Shown one piece after another: positions 47,616-55,453 of a stretch of DNA of 64,000 nt. Source of the stretch: Catenuloplanes niger (lineage in GTDB: Bacteria; Actinomycetota; Actinomycetes; Mycobacteriales; Micromonosporaceae); NCBI RefSeq assembly GCF_031458255.1, contig NZ_JAVDYC010000001.1, forward strand, positions 620,001 to 684,000, given 5' to 3'. A program made the translations under genes and the position numbers. The first letter of the stretch is position 1. Each line of letters starts with the position of its first letter. The notes beneath the pieces are model-generated. The model did no database searches. It was given only the letters and a program-made list of their open reading frames with translations, and was not told the DNA's origin.

Positions 47616-50600
47616 TTAGAGCGACCGCACCCGGATGTTGCGGAACTCGATCACGTCGGCGTTGCCGTGGTTCTGCAGGCCGATGTGTCCGGTGAGGAAC
47701 TGCCGCAGGTCGGTCGGTGGGTCACCGGCCCGCGACGACTGGATGCCCGGCGCGTTCTCGAACTCGTTGATCACCACGCCGTTGCGGATGATGGTGTAGT
47801 GCTGGCCGACCACCTTGACCTCGTAGTCGTTCCAGACGTTCTTCGGCGTGACACCGGCGTTGGCCAGCGGCTGCGGGTCGAAGTTGTAGATCGACCCGGT
47901 CTTCTGCGGCTCCCCGGTCGTACCGTCGTAGATCTGGATCTCGTGGCCGCAGTAGATCGCCACCCAGGCCGGTGACGTGGCCGCCGACCCGGTCCGGCCG
48001 CACTCCGGCCGTTGCGCGACCGGCGTGCGCGGGTCCGGGAACCGGGCGAAGACGCCGCTGTTCGCGCGGGTCTCGCCGGTGCCCAGGTCGCGGAACTGCA
48101 ACCGGAGCGAGAAGTCGCCCAGTTCCTTGGTGTGCCAGAGCATGCCCAGGCCACCGGCGGAGCGCAGGTTGCCGTCCGGCTGGATGGTGAACTCGCCCGA
48201 CGGCGCCATCTCCCAGCCGGCCAGCGACTCCGGCGTGCCGTCGAACAGCGGCTCGTATCCGGTCCGGCCGGGCAGGCCGACCGTCGACGACGCGGCCGCG
48301 CGGGTCAGCGCGCCCGCCTGCCGGCTGGTGATCGTGCCGTCCTTGACCAGCCGGTTCGTGATCGTGGTGACGTCCCGGACGAACGTGTCGTGGTCCGGCC
48401 AGACGCCCTCGTCGTCGATCAGGTCGTTGATCGTGCAGGCGCCGGTGGCCTTCTTGTTCGGCACGCCGGTGTCCGTGTCGCCGATGACCACGTTCGCGCG
48501 GGTGTCCGGTGCGGCGCAGTCCACGGTCACGGCCGACTGCGCGGTGACCACCTCACCGTCCGCGTACGTGACGGTGTGCCTGACCGTGTAGGTGCCGGCC
48601 CTCGCGTACGTGTGCCGCGGGTTGATCTCGGTGGAGGACGTGCCGTCACCGAAGTCCCAGCGGTGTCCGACGCCGCCGGAGCGGGAGCCGTCGAACGCGT
48701 ACGCCAGCGCCTTGTTCTGGATCGCGACCGACGACGCCGCCGGGACCGGGGTGGCCGGACCGCCGGTGTACGACACCTTGATCAGCTTCTGCACCGGGCT
48801 GAGGCTGAAGAAACCGGTGCCGTAGTCGAGCATGTAGAGCGCGCCGTCCTGGCCGAACTTCGCGTCCATCCAGGAGTAGAGCTGGTTGTCGCCGGCACCG
48901 GTCGGCAGGATCGCGCGCAGCGTCTCCGCGAACGGCGGCGGTGACTGCGACGGCACGCCCGCCGGGTCCACGGTCACCGCGATCCGGTTGGCCCCGTTGG
49001 ACTGGTCACCGAGGAACCACTTGTCGTCCCAGTACTTCGGCCACGCCACGCCGCTGTTCGCGTTCACCCGGTCGTGGTGGTAGGTCGGCCCGGACATGAC
49101 CGCCTGGCCGCCGCCCTTCAGGTACGGCTGGGTGTACGTCGCCTGAGCCGCCACATAGGACGGTACGCCGTTGTCGTGCGCCGGGAAGACCGGGCCGCCG
49201 CCGTCCGGCGAGTACCAGATCATGTTGTTCCGGGCCGGCGGGATGTCGACCAGACCGGTGTTGCGCGGCGACGTGTTCTTCAGGTTGTCGCAGTCGTACC
49301 AGCCGGCCAGCTGGGTCGCGTCGGTGTTGCTGCGATCCCGGTACGGCTGCTTGTTGCCCATGCAGTACGGCCAGCCCTGGTTGCCCGCGGAGGTGAGGAT
49401 GGTGGCCGTCTCGTACTTCGCCGGGCCCAGTTCCGGGCTCGGCGCGGACGCGTCCGGCCCGACCCAGCCCGCGGTCAGCCACTGCCGTTCCTCGTCGATC
49501 TGCAGCCGGGAGATGTTGCGCACGCCCATCACGTAGATCTCGGGCAGCGTCTTCGGGGTGCCGGGCGGGAACAGGTTGCCCGGCGGGATCGTGTACGTCC
49601 CGTCCGCCTCCGGGTGGATGCGGATGATCTTCCCGGCCAGGTCGTTGGTGTTACCGGAGGTGCGGCGCGCGTCCTGGAACGAGATGCCCGCGTACTCCTG
49701 CGTCCAGTTGTTGCCGGAGTAGCCGCCGGAGCCGCCGGACGAGTTGCTGTCACCGGAACCGATGTAGAGGTTGCCCTGCGCGTCGAACGCCATGCCGCCG
49801 CCCGCGTGGCAGCAGCTGTGGATCTGCACGGTGAACTTCAGCAGGTCCTTGCGGGAGGCCATGTCCCACGTGCCGTTCCTGAAGGTGAACCGGCTGATCG
49901 TGCGCTCACCGGTCCGCTTCTCCCGGTCGATCGACGCGTGCGGCATCCAGTAGACGTAGACCCAGCCGTTCTCGCTGAACTTCGGGTCGGTGACGATGCC
50001 GAGCAGGCCTTCCTCGTTCTTGACCAGCTCGTCGCCGCTGCCCCGGTTGCCCATCACCGGCAGCGTGGTCACCAGCTTCACCGCCTTCGTCGACGGCGTG
50101 TACGTGTGGATCGTGCCGCAGCCGAGACCCACGTTCGGGTTCGCCCAGTCCACGATCGGGCCGCTCGGGCACGCCGCCTTGCCGACGTAGAAGATCGTGC
50201 CGTCCGGCGCCACGGTCAGGCCGTGCGGCTCGCCGATCTGGTCGAGCTGGCCGGGCTGGTTCGGCGGCGTGATCCGCTCGATCCTGTAGTTCGACGCGAT
50301 CGTCGCCTGGCAGTCGCCGCGCACCCGGCCGGACGTCCAGTTCAGCGCGCCGGTGAGGTGCTTGCGGAACACGTCCTCGCCGTAGCTGCCCTCGGTGTGC
50401 CCCATGCCGGTGTAGAAGGAGCGCCCACCGTCGTAGTCGCGGCACCAGGAGATCGGGTGGAACGGCCCGTTCGGGTTCGCACCCGGGTTGTAGTGCCGCT
50501 CCTCGACCTGCGCGACCGTGTGCACGGTGCCCAGCGGGTTCGGCTCCCAGTTGTACCAGCGGTCCGACCGCTTCACGGTCAGCGGCAGGCCCTTCGTCGA

Positions 50601-51494
50601 CGGGTGGTCCCGGTCCAGGATGTTGATCACGGACTCGGCCACGGCCGGCGCGGGCGGGAACGCGGACGCGCTGGAGAACAGCTTCCAGTCGGCCAGCTGG
50701 GTGAGCGGCTCACCGCTGTTCGCCGTGATGTTCAGCCGCCAGAACCGGTACGACGCGGGCGTGGCCAGCTCGTAGCGCTTCGGCAGGAAGCGGCCGGCGA
50801 AGTCCTCGTTCGTGCGGCGGTCCACGTCGGTCCACGCCTGACCGTCCGCGGAGCCCTGCAGCGTCCAGTCCCGCGGGTCACGGCCCTCGAAGTCGTTGGC
50901 CGAGATCAGCGCGTACGACTGGATGGTCCGCGCCGCGGCCAGCTCGTAGGTGACCGTAGCCGTCGGCGTGCGGACCAGCCACTTCGTCGCCGAGTCGCCG
51001 TCGGCGAGCTTGGCCGCGGTCTCGCTCGGCGGGTTCTCCCCGCTCGCGGTGACCTTCGAGACCGCCTCCGCGCCCGCGCCCGCCGGCCGGGTGCCGATCA
51101 GGCCGGTGAACCAGGACGAGTCCACCTGCGCCTTGGCCGCGTCGCCGATGCCGAGGAAACCGTTGCCGGCCTTGACGTACGTGCGCAGCGCCGCTTCCTG
51201 GTCACCGTTCAGCGCGGCGCCGGCCGCGGACAGGAACACGACCGCGCGGTACTTGGCCAGCTCGGCCCTGCTGAAGACGGCCGGGTCGGTGCTCTCCGTG
51301 ACGTCCACCCCGGCGATCTCCTTGATCGTCTGGGTGGCCTTGACGACCGGGTCCTCCTGCTGGGCCGCGGGCCCGTGGAAGACCAGGACCCGGTCCTCCT
51401 GCGGTGCCGCCGCGGCCGCGGCCGGCTGCGCGGCGAGTGGGACTGGTCCGAGGATCAGGGCCAGGGCCAGGGTGGCTCTTACCTTCCGTTTCAT
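47616..51494 (-). CDS. Giant secreted ThuA / discoidin / sugar dehydrogenase / PKD / DUF1080 protein
   Basis: A 1292-residue exported protein with signal RATLALALILGPVPLAAQPAAAAA. In order: ThuA-like domain first half (~35-140), F5/8-type-C (discoidin) domain inserted in it (~145-280), ThuA second half (~290-400, ending GHTEGSYGEDVFRKHLTGALNW), a soluble glucose/sorbosone-dehydrogenase beta-propeller (~405-880, GEPHGLTVAPDGTIFYVG, HAGGGMAFDAQGNLYIGSGD), a PKD module (~915-990, WDFGDGTSSTEINPRHTYA), a domain shared with the cupredoxin protein (~1000-1078) and a DUF1080/3-keto-disaccharide-hydrolase domain (~1080-1292). This combination fits extracellular oxidation of sugars through 3-keto intermediates. 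Its ATG overlaps the laccase TGA as ATGA. Confidence 0.85.
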   Translation of the reverse strand: MKRKVRATLALALILGPVPLAAQPAAAAAAPQEDRVLVFHGPAAQQEDPVVKATQTIKEIAGVDVTESTDPAVFSRAELAKYRAVVFLSAAGAALNGDQEAALRTYVKAGNGFLGIGDAAKAQVDSSWFTGLIGTRPAGAGAEAVSKVTASGENPPSETAAKLADGDSATKWLVRTPTATVTYELAAARTIQSYALISANDFEGRDPRDWTLQGSADGQAWTDVDRRTNEDFAGRFLPKRYELATPASYRFWRLNITANSGEPLTQLADWKLFSSASAFPPAPAVAESVINILDRDHPSTKGLPLTVKRSDRWYNWEPNPLGTVHTVAQVEERHYNPGANPNGPFHPISWCRDYDGGRSFYTGMGHTEGSYGEDVFRKHLTGALNWTSGRVRGDCQATIASNYRIERITPPNQPGQLDQIGEPHGLTVAPDGTIFYVGKAACPSGPIVDWANPNVGLGCGTIHTYTPSTKAVKLVTTLPVMGNRGSGDELVKNEEGLLGIVTDPKFSENGWVYVYWMPHASIDREKRTGERTISRFTFRNGTWDMASRKDLLKFTVQIHSCCHAGGGMAFDAQGNLYIGSGDSNSSGGSGGYSGNNWTQEYAGISFQDARRTSGNTNDLAGKIIRIHPEADGTYTIPPGNLFPPGTPKTLPEIYVMGVRNISRLQIDEERQWLTAGWVGPDASAPSPELGPAKYETATILTSAGNQGWPYCMGNKQPYRDRSNTDATQLAGWYDCDNLKNTSPRNTGLVDIPPARNNMIWYSPDGGGPVFPAHDNGVPSYVAAQATYTQPYLKGGGQAVMSGPTYHHDRVNANSGVAWPKYWDDKWFLGDQSNGANRIAVTVDPAGVPSQSPPPFAETLRAILPTGAGDNQLYSWMDAKFGQDGALYMLDYGTGFFSLSPVQKLIKVSYTGGPATPVPAASSVAIQNKALAYAFDGSRSGGVGHRWDFGDGTSSTEINPRHTYARAGTYTVRHTVTYADGEVVTAQSAVTVDCAAPDTRANVVIGDTDTGVPNKKATGACTINDLIDDEGVWPDHDTFVRDVTTITNRLVKDGTITSRQAGALTRAAASSTVGLPGRTGYEPLFDGTPESLAGWEMAPSGEFTIQPDGNLRSAGGLGMLWHTKELGDFSLRLQFRDLGTGETRANSGVFARFPDPRTPVAQRPECGRTGSAATSPAWVAIYCGHEIQIYDGTTGEPQKTGSIYNFDPQPLANAGVTPKNVWNDYEVKVVGQHYTIIRNGVVINEFENAPGIQSSRAGDPPTDLRQFLTGHIGLQNHGNADVIEFRNIRVRSL

Positions 51495-52513
51495 CCGGTG
51501 TGACCTCCGTGGTCGGACTGGATGTGCCTGTGTCCCTTGAAGCGGTCGATCGCCTCCTGCGCGCCGGGCGGCATGCTGCCGTCCGCGTTGCGCACCAGGA
51601 AGACACCGGACATGCCGGTGTCGGAGTGGCTCTGCACGTGGCAGTGGTACATCCAGGCCCCCGGCCCGCCACCGTCACCGGCCAGCACCTGGAACCCGAA
51701 CGAGCTGCCCGGCCCGAGATCCTTGTTGTCGATCGAGGCGGACGGGTCGGACGGCCCCTCGAGGTAGCCGGTCCGGTTGTCCGCCCAGCGGTGCGAGTGC
51801 AGGTGGAACGTGTGGTAGAGGTTGCCGTGGCCGATCGCGACCCACTCGACGCGCTGGCCGAGGTTCGCCTCGAAGATCGGCGTGTCCGGCGCGATCCGGT
51901 TGTTGATCGTGGTGTCGTGCAGCACGGCCACGAACTGCTTGTCCGGCAGGATGTCCCCGCGGCGCCGCACGATCAGCGCGCCGTAGAGCCCGCGCAGCAC
52001 GCCCGCGGTGCCGTGGTCGGTGCCCATCGCGTGGTCGTGGTAGTGCCAGTAGCCCGCGCTGCCCGGCAGGAACCGCCGCCCCGCGGCCGCGGTCATCTCG
52101 TGCGACCGCCAGGTGTACGTCCGGGTCTCCCCCGGCGCGTTGAACGACCCGTTGAACGGTGAGCCGTCCGAGGTCGTGTCGTAGTCGACGCCGTGCGGGT
52201 GGATCGACAGCCGCTGGTCCGTCGTGTTGACCAGCGTGATCTCCAGCGTGTCGCCCTCGTACATCTCCAGGATCGGCCCGGGGATGGTGGCCCTACCGCG
52301 CTCGAGGCCGTAGCCGTACTGGTTGTTGCCCAGCGACTCGGCGTAGATCGTGATCTTCCGGACCGCGCCGGCGGCCCGCGCGGGCGTCCCGTTCGACGTG
52401 ACCGCGGCGGTGAGCGTGGGCACGGCCAGCCCGAGCGCCCCGATCCCGAAGATCGACCGCCGCGAGAAGGCCCACCTCCGGCCCCTCCCAGCGTCCCTGT
52501 CAGCGTTGTCCAT
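51491..52513 (-). CDS. Two-domain multicopper oxidase (small laccase type)
   Basis: A 340-residue exported oxidase with a Tat-type signal (FSRRSIFGIGALGLAVPTL). The four copper-binding clusters are intact: H105-P-H107, H157-Y-H159, H234-x2-H237-L-H239, and H290-C-H292-x3-H296-x4-M301, giving type 1, 2 and 3 copper ligands. At about 340 residues it matches the trimeric two-domain laccases (SLAC) of actinomycetes rather than three-domain laccases. It oxidises phenols or accepts electrons and reduces O2 to water. It is the first gene of the operon, translationally coupled to the giant sugar dehydrogenase. Confidence 0.9.
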   Translation of the reverse strand: MDNADRDAGRGRRWAFSRRSIFGIGALGLAVPTLTAAVTSNGTPARAAGAVRKITIYAESLGNNQYGYGLERGRATIPGPILEMYEGDTLEITLVNTTDQRLSIHPHGVDYDTTSDGSPFNGSFNAPGETRTYTWRSHEMTAAAGRRFLPGSAGYWHYHDHAMGTDHGTAGVLRGLYGALIVRRRGDILPDKQFVAVLHDTTINNRIAPDTPIFEANLGQRVEWVAIGHGNLYHTFHLHSHRWADNRTGYLEGPSDPSASIDNKDLGPGSSFGFQVLAGDGGGPGAWMYHCHVQSHSDTGMSGVFLVRNADGSMPPGAQEAIDRFKGHRHIQSDHGGHTG

Positions 52514-52963
52514 GCGTCTCCGTTCGTGTCGGGACGGCGGCAGACCTCGGAAGCCGGTCGCGGAGCGTCACCGCACAGCCGGCCCATCGAATCTCATGAC
52601 TTTTGTCAGACGCCGACAAACCTAGGCACCGGATCGACAAAAGTAAAGGTCCCTTATGGAAAAGCGCGCTCCGCGCACGACCTCATCGCCGCAGCTCATC
52701 GCGGATATCGGGGATTACCGGACCGTACGTCACGGGAGCACGCAGCGGTATGGGAGCGCTACCGGGCGCGGTTACCAGGCCTTTAATCCTCCGGATCGCC
52801 CGTAACCGGCTCGCAACAACCTGCGGTTTCAGTGACATTGAGTAAGGTGACCGGCGTCACCGGCCGGTATCACCGCCGATCGTCGCATCGATGCGCGGAG
52901 ATGGCCACCGTCGCCGGTGACGCGGTCGCCGAGCGCCGCTCCGGCCTCGGGCAGGATGGTGCC
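52514..52963. other. 450-base regulatory region between the laccase operon and the reductase gene
   Basis: A region of mixed composition with divergent promoters. It contains the TTTTGTC/GACAAAA half-sites described separately and AT-richer sequence at 52595-52660. Small open frames exist but none has a ribosome site or family resemblance. Confidence 0.5.
52599..52644. promoter_or_regulatory. Three half-site operator candidate upstream of the laccase operon
   Basis: ACTTTTGTC (52599-52607) and GACAAAAGT (52636-52644) form a perfect 9-bp inverted repeat with a 28-base spacer. A third element, GACAAA (52615-52620), pairs with TTTGTC (52602-52607) around seven bases. The cluster is 86-131 bases upstream of the laccase start and is AT-rich against the background, as expected for a repressor or activator site in its promoter. 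Confidence 0.6.
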
Positions 52964-53638
52964 GTGACCGAACGCCCGTACGTCCTGCTGAGCTGCGCCG
53001 CGTCGATCGACGGCTACATCGACGACGCGAGCCCGGAGCGGCTGCTGCTGTCCGACGACGCCGACTTCGACCGGGTCGACGACGAACGGGCCCGCTGCGA
53101 CGCGATCCTGGCCGGGCCCACGACGATCCGGAACGACGATCCCCGCCTGCTGGTACGGTCGGCCGCCCGCCGCGACGCCCGGGTGGCCCGCGGCCTGCCG
53201 CCGACGCCGGTGAAGGTGACCGTGACCCGGAGCGGCGACCTCGACCCGGCGGCCCGGTTCTTCGCCACCGGCGAGGTGCTCGTCTACGCGGCCACGCCGG
53301 TGGTGGAGAGGACCCGCCGGGCCGTGGGCGCGCACGCCACCGTGATCCCCGCGGACGACCTGGAGACCCTGCTGGCGGACCTCGCCGGGCGCGGGATCCG
53401 GACGCTGATGGTCGAGGGCGGGTCGGCCATGCACACCTGGTTCCTGACCGCCGGGCTGGTGGACGAGCTGCAGCTGGTGGTCGCGCCGTTCTTCGTCGGC
53501 GACTCGCGGGCGCCCCGGTTCGTCGGCGACGGCGCGTTCCCGTGGAACGCGGCGCACCGCGCCCGGCTCGCGGACGTCACGCCGATCGGCGACGCGGTCC
53601 TGCTGCGCTACGCGCTCTCCGACCGTACCCGGCCATGA
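52964..53638 (+). CDS. RibD C-terminal (dihydrofolate-reductase-fold) family reductase
   Basis: A 224-residue protein with the RibD-C/DHFR-like fold (VLLSCAASIDGYIDD at the start, RCDAILAGPTTIRNDDPRLL, GIRTLMVEGGSAMHTWFLTAGLVDELQLVVAPFFVGD). RibD-C domains reduce a pyrimidine intermediate of riboflavin synthesis with NADPH; stand-alone copies often act on other substrates. The deaminase domain of true RibD is absent. The GTG at 52964 (TERPYV) has AGGAT upstream and removes an implausible 44-residue leader. It is separated by 30 bases from the HAD gene and may be co-transcribed. Confidence 0.82.
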   Translation: MTERPYVLLSCAASIDGYIDDASPERLLLSDDADFDRVDDERARCDAILAGPTTIRNDDPRLLVRSAARRDARVARGLPPTPVKVTVTRSGDLDPAARFFATGEVLVYAATPVVERTRRAVGAHATVIPADDLETLLADLAGRGIRTLMVEGGSAMHTWFLTAGLVDELQLVVAPFFVGDSRAPRFVGDGAFPWNAAHRARLADVTPIGDAVLLRYALSDRTRP

Positions 53639-53668
53639 CCTGCGGTTCGGGTCCTCCCGGCGGGTATC

Positions 53669-54280
53669 GTGCGCCGTGTGGAACTCGATCTGCCGCCGGT
53701 GGTCTTCGACATCGGCGGGGTGCTCACCACGGCCGAGGGCGGCGTGACCCCGCTCTCCGGCCTGCTCGGCATCCCGCGTGACCGGTTCGCCGAGCCGTAC
53801 TGGCGGCACCGGGCGGAGTACGACCGCGGTCAGCCGGCCGAGGACTACTGGCGGAAGGTCGCGGCGGACCTCGGCGTCACCTGGCCGGCCGAGGAGATCG
53901 CCCGGATCGACGAGTTCGACGCGCGCCGCTGGTCCGAGCCGGCCCCGGGCCGGCTGGAGCTGATCCACACGCTGCAGTCGGCCGGCGTCCGCACCGCGCT
54001 GCTGTCCAACGCGCCGGCCTCGATGGCCCGGGTCGCCCGGGAGAGCCGCTGGTCGGCCGGTTTCGACCACCGGTTCTTCTCCTGCGACCTCGGCGTGATC
54101 AAACCGGAGCCGGAGATCTACGCCGAGGTGGAGCGGACGCTCGGCACCCACCACCTGATCTTCTTCGACGACCGCCCGCCGAACGTGGCCGCGGCCCGCG
54201 ACCGCGGCTGGCAGGCGCACGTCTGGACCGGTGTCCCCGCCGCCCGTACCGTTCTCGGGCTTGCGCCTCAAGCGACTTGA
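53669..54280 (+). CDS. HAD-superfamily hydrolase
   Basis: A 203-residue HAD-IA type protein. Motif I is VFDIGGVLT, where the nucleophile Asp (D14) is present but the second Asp of DxD is Gly, common in some HAD subgroups. Motif II is LLSNAP, motif III lysine lies in VIKPEPEIY, and motif IV is FFDDRPPNVAAARDRGW. It may dephosphorylate a small metabolite. The GTG at 53669 is used; a second GTG three codons on is an alternative. Its stop codon at 54278-54280 overlaps the MerR-type promoter of the next gene. Confidence 0.85.
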   Translation: MRRVELDLPPVVFDIGGVLTTAEGGVTPLSGLLGIPRDRFAEPYWRHRAEYDRGQPAEDYWRKVAADLGVTWPAEEIARIDEFDARRWSEPAPGRLELIHTLQSAGVRTALLSNAPASMARVARESRWSAGFDHRFFSCDLGVIKPEPEIYAEVERTLGTHHLIFFDDRPPNVAAARDRGWQAHVWTGVPAARTVLGLAPQAT

Positions 54281-54297
54281 GCTCGCATAGTGGCGAC
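54261..54297 (+). promoter_or_regulatory. MerR-type promoter with 19-bp spacer and dyad operator
   Basis: TTGCGC (54261-54266) and CATAGT (54286-54291) flank a 19-bp spacer, longer than normal as in MerR-regulated promoters. The spacer holds the dyad CTCAAG-CGA-CTTGAG (54267-54281), close to the MerR/SoxR-type CCTCAAG...CTTGAGG operator. The predicted transcription start falls at or next to the ATG (54298), so the mRNA is probably leaderless. It strongly suggests autoregulation. Confidence 0.8.
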
Positions 54298-55248
54298 ATG
54301 AACGAGCGGTATGCGATCGGCGACGTCGCCCGGCGGACCGGCCTGAGCGTCAGCGCCATCCGCTTCTACGCGGACGAGGGCATCGTGCTCCCGGCCGGCA
54401 GCAACGGCGCCGGACACCGGATGTACGACATCGACGGCATCGCCCGGCTGGAGCTGGTCCGGACGCTGCGCGAACTCGACGCCGGGCTGGACGAGATCCG
54501 GCACGTCCTGGCCGGCGAGAAGACACTGCGCGACCTGGCCACCACCCACCTGGAGCTGATCTCCCGGCAGGAGGCGCGGCTCCGCAGCCGCCGCGCCGTG
54601 CTCCGCACCATCCTGCGGCAGGGCTCCACCGGCGAACAGGTGACGCTGATGCACAAGCTGGCCGGCATGTCCGACGAGGACCGCGACCGGCTGCTGGACG
54701 ACTTCTGGGCCGAGGTCAGCACCGGCCTGGAGGTGCCGGAGACGCTGATGGGCTGGTGGCGTTCGGCCCGCCCGCAACTGCCGGACCAGCCCACGACGGC
54801 CCAGCTGGAGGCGTGGATCGAACTGGCCGAACTGGTCCGCGACCCGGCCATCCGGGTCGCCGTCCGCCGGCAGCTCCACGAGATCTGCACCACCGGCGCC
54901 GGCCCGATGATGACGGCCTCCCCGATGCTGGCCGCGTTCGAGGAGGCCGCGCCGATCGGCCAGGCCGCCATGGACGCCGTCCGCGACGCCGTCCCACCGG
55001 ACTCCGCCGGCGCCCGCGCGATCGCGGACAGCTGGGTGGGCTGGCTGGCCGCGCTGATCCAGGTTCCCGTCGACGCCGACTTCCGCCGCCAGTGCGCGGA
55101 CAACATGGTCCTCGCCGACGAGCTGGACACCGGCCCGGACGGCGACGGCCCGTTCGACCGCTACCTGACGCTGGTCTCGGCGATCAGCGAGCCCCAGCCC
55201 GGGTTTCCCTACCTCTGGCTGGCCGACGCCATTCGCGCCACGGTCTGA
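54298..55248 (+). CDS. MerR-family transcriptional regulator
   Basis: A 316-residue regulator. Residues ~5-75 are the MerR winged helix-turn-helix (YAIGDVARRTGLSVSAIRFYADEGIV, GHRMYDIDGIARLELVRTLRELDAGL), followed by a dimerisation coiled coil (LATTHLELISRQEARLRSRR). The remaining ~190 residues are a helical domain of unknown ligand (MSDEDRDRLLDDFWAEVSTG, WIELAELVRDPAIRVAVRRQL). No metal-binding Cys cluster is seen, so the effector is probably a small molecule. It starts directly at the predicted transcription start and probably controls its own promoter. Confidence 0.9.
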   Translation: MNERYAIGDVARRTGLSVSAIRFYADEGIVLPAGSNGAGHRMYDIDGIARLELVRTLRELDAGLDEIRHVLAGEKTLRDLATTHLELISRQEARLRSRRAVLRTILRQGSTGEQVTLMHKLAGMSDEDRDRLLDDFWAEVSTGLEVPETLMGWWRSARPQLPDQPTTAQLEAWIELAELVRDPAIRVAVRRQLHEICTTGAGPMMTASPMLAAFEEAAPIGQAAMDAVRDAVPPDSAGARAIADSWVGWLAALIQVPVDADFRRQCADNMVLADELDTGPDGDGPFDRYLTLVSAISEPQPGFPYLWLADAIRATV

Positions 55249-55279
55249 CACCCCCGCCGGCGCCCACCGTCCGACCTCT

Positions 55280-55321
55280 CCGGCCACCTCCCGCGAGCCG
55301 CGGCTCGCGGGAGGTGGCCGG
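55280..55321. terminator. 42-bp perfect palindrome between convergent genes
   Basis: Arms 55280-55300 and 55301-55321 are perfect reverse complements with no spacer (21 bp each), between the MerR gene stop and the ABC-fusion stop. A hairpin of this strength serves as a bidirectional terminator. Confidence 0.75.
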
Positions 55322-55343
55322 GTTCATGGAGGTGGCCGGGTTC
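55310..55343. repeat. 16-bp direct repeat beside the palindrome
   Basis: GGAGGTGGCCGGGTTC occurs at 55310-55325 and 55328-55343 (18-bp period). The first copy overlaps the right arm of the palindrome, as if that arm had been partly duplicated. Confidence 0.8.
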
Positions 55344-55453
55344 GTGGTGAGTGACGCGGGACGTGCAGGGAGGCCGCCCGCGGCCGACCGGTGCCCGCGG
55401 GAGCACGCCCGGCGCGACCACGCCGGAAGCGGGCAGAACGGGGTTGTCCGCCG

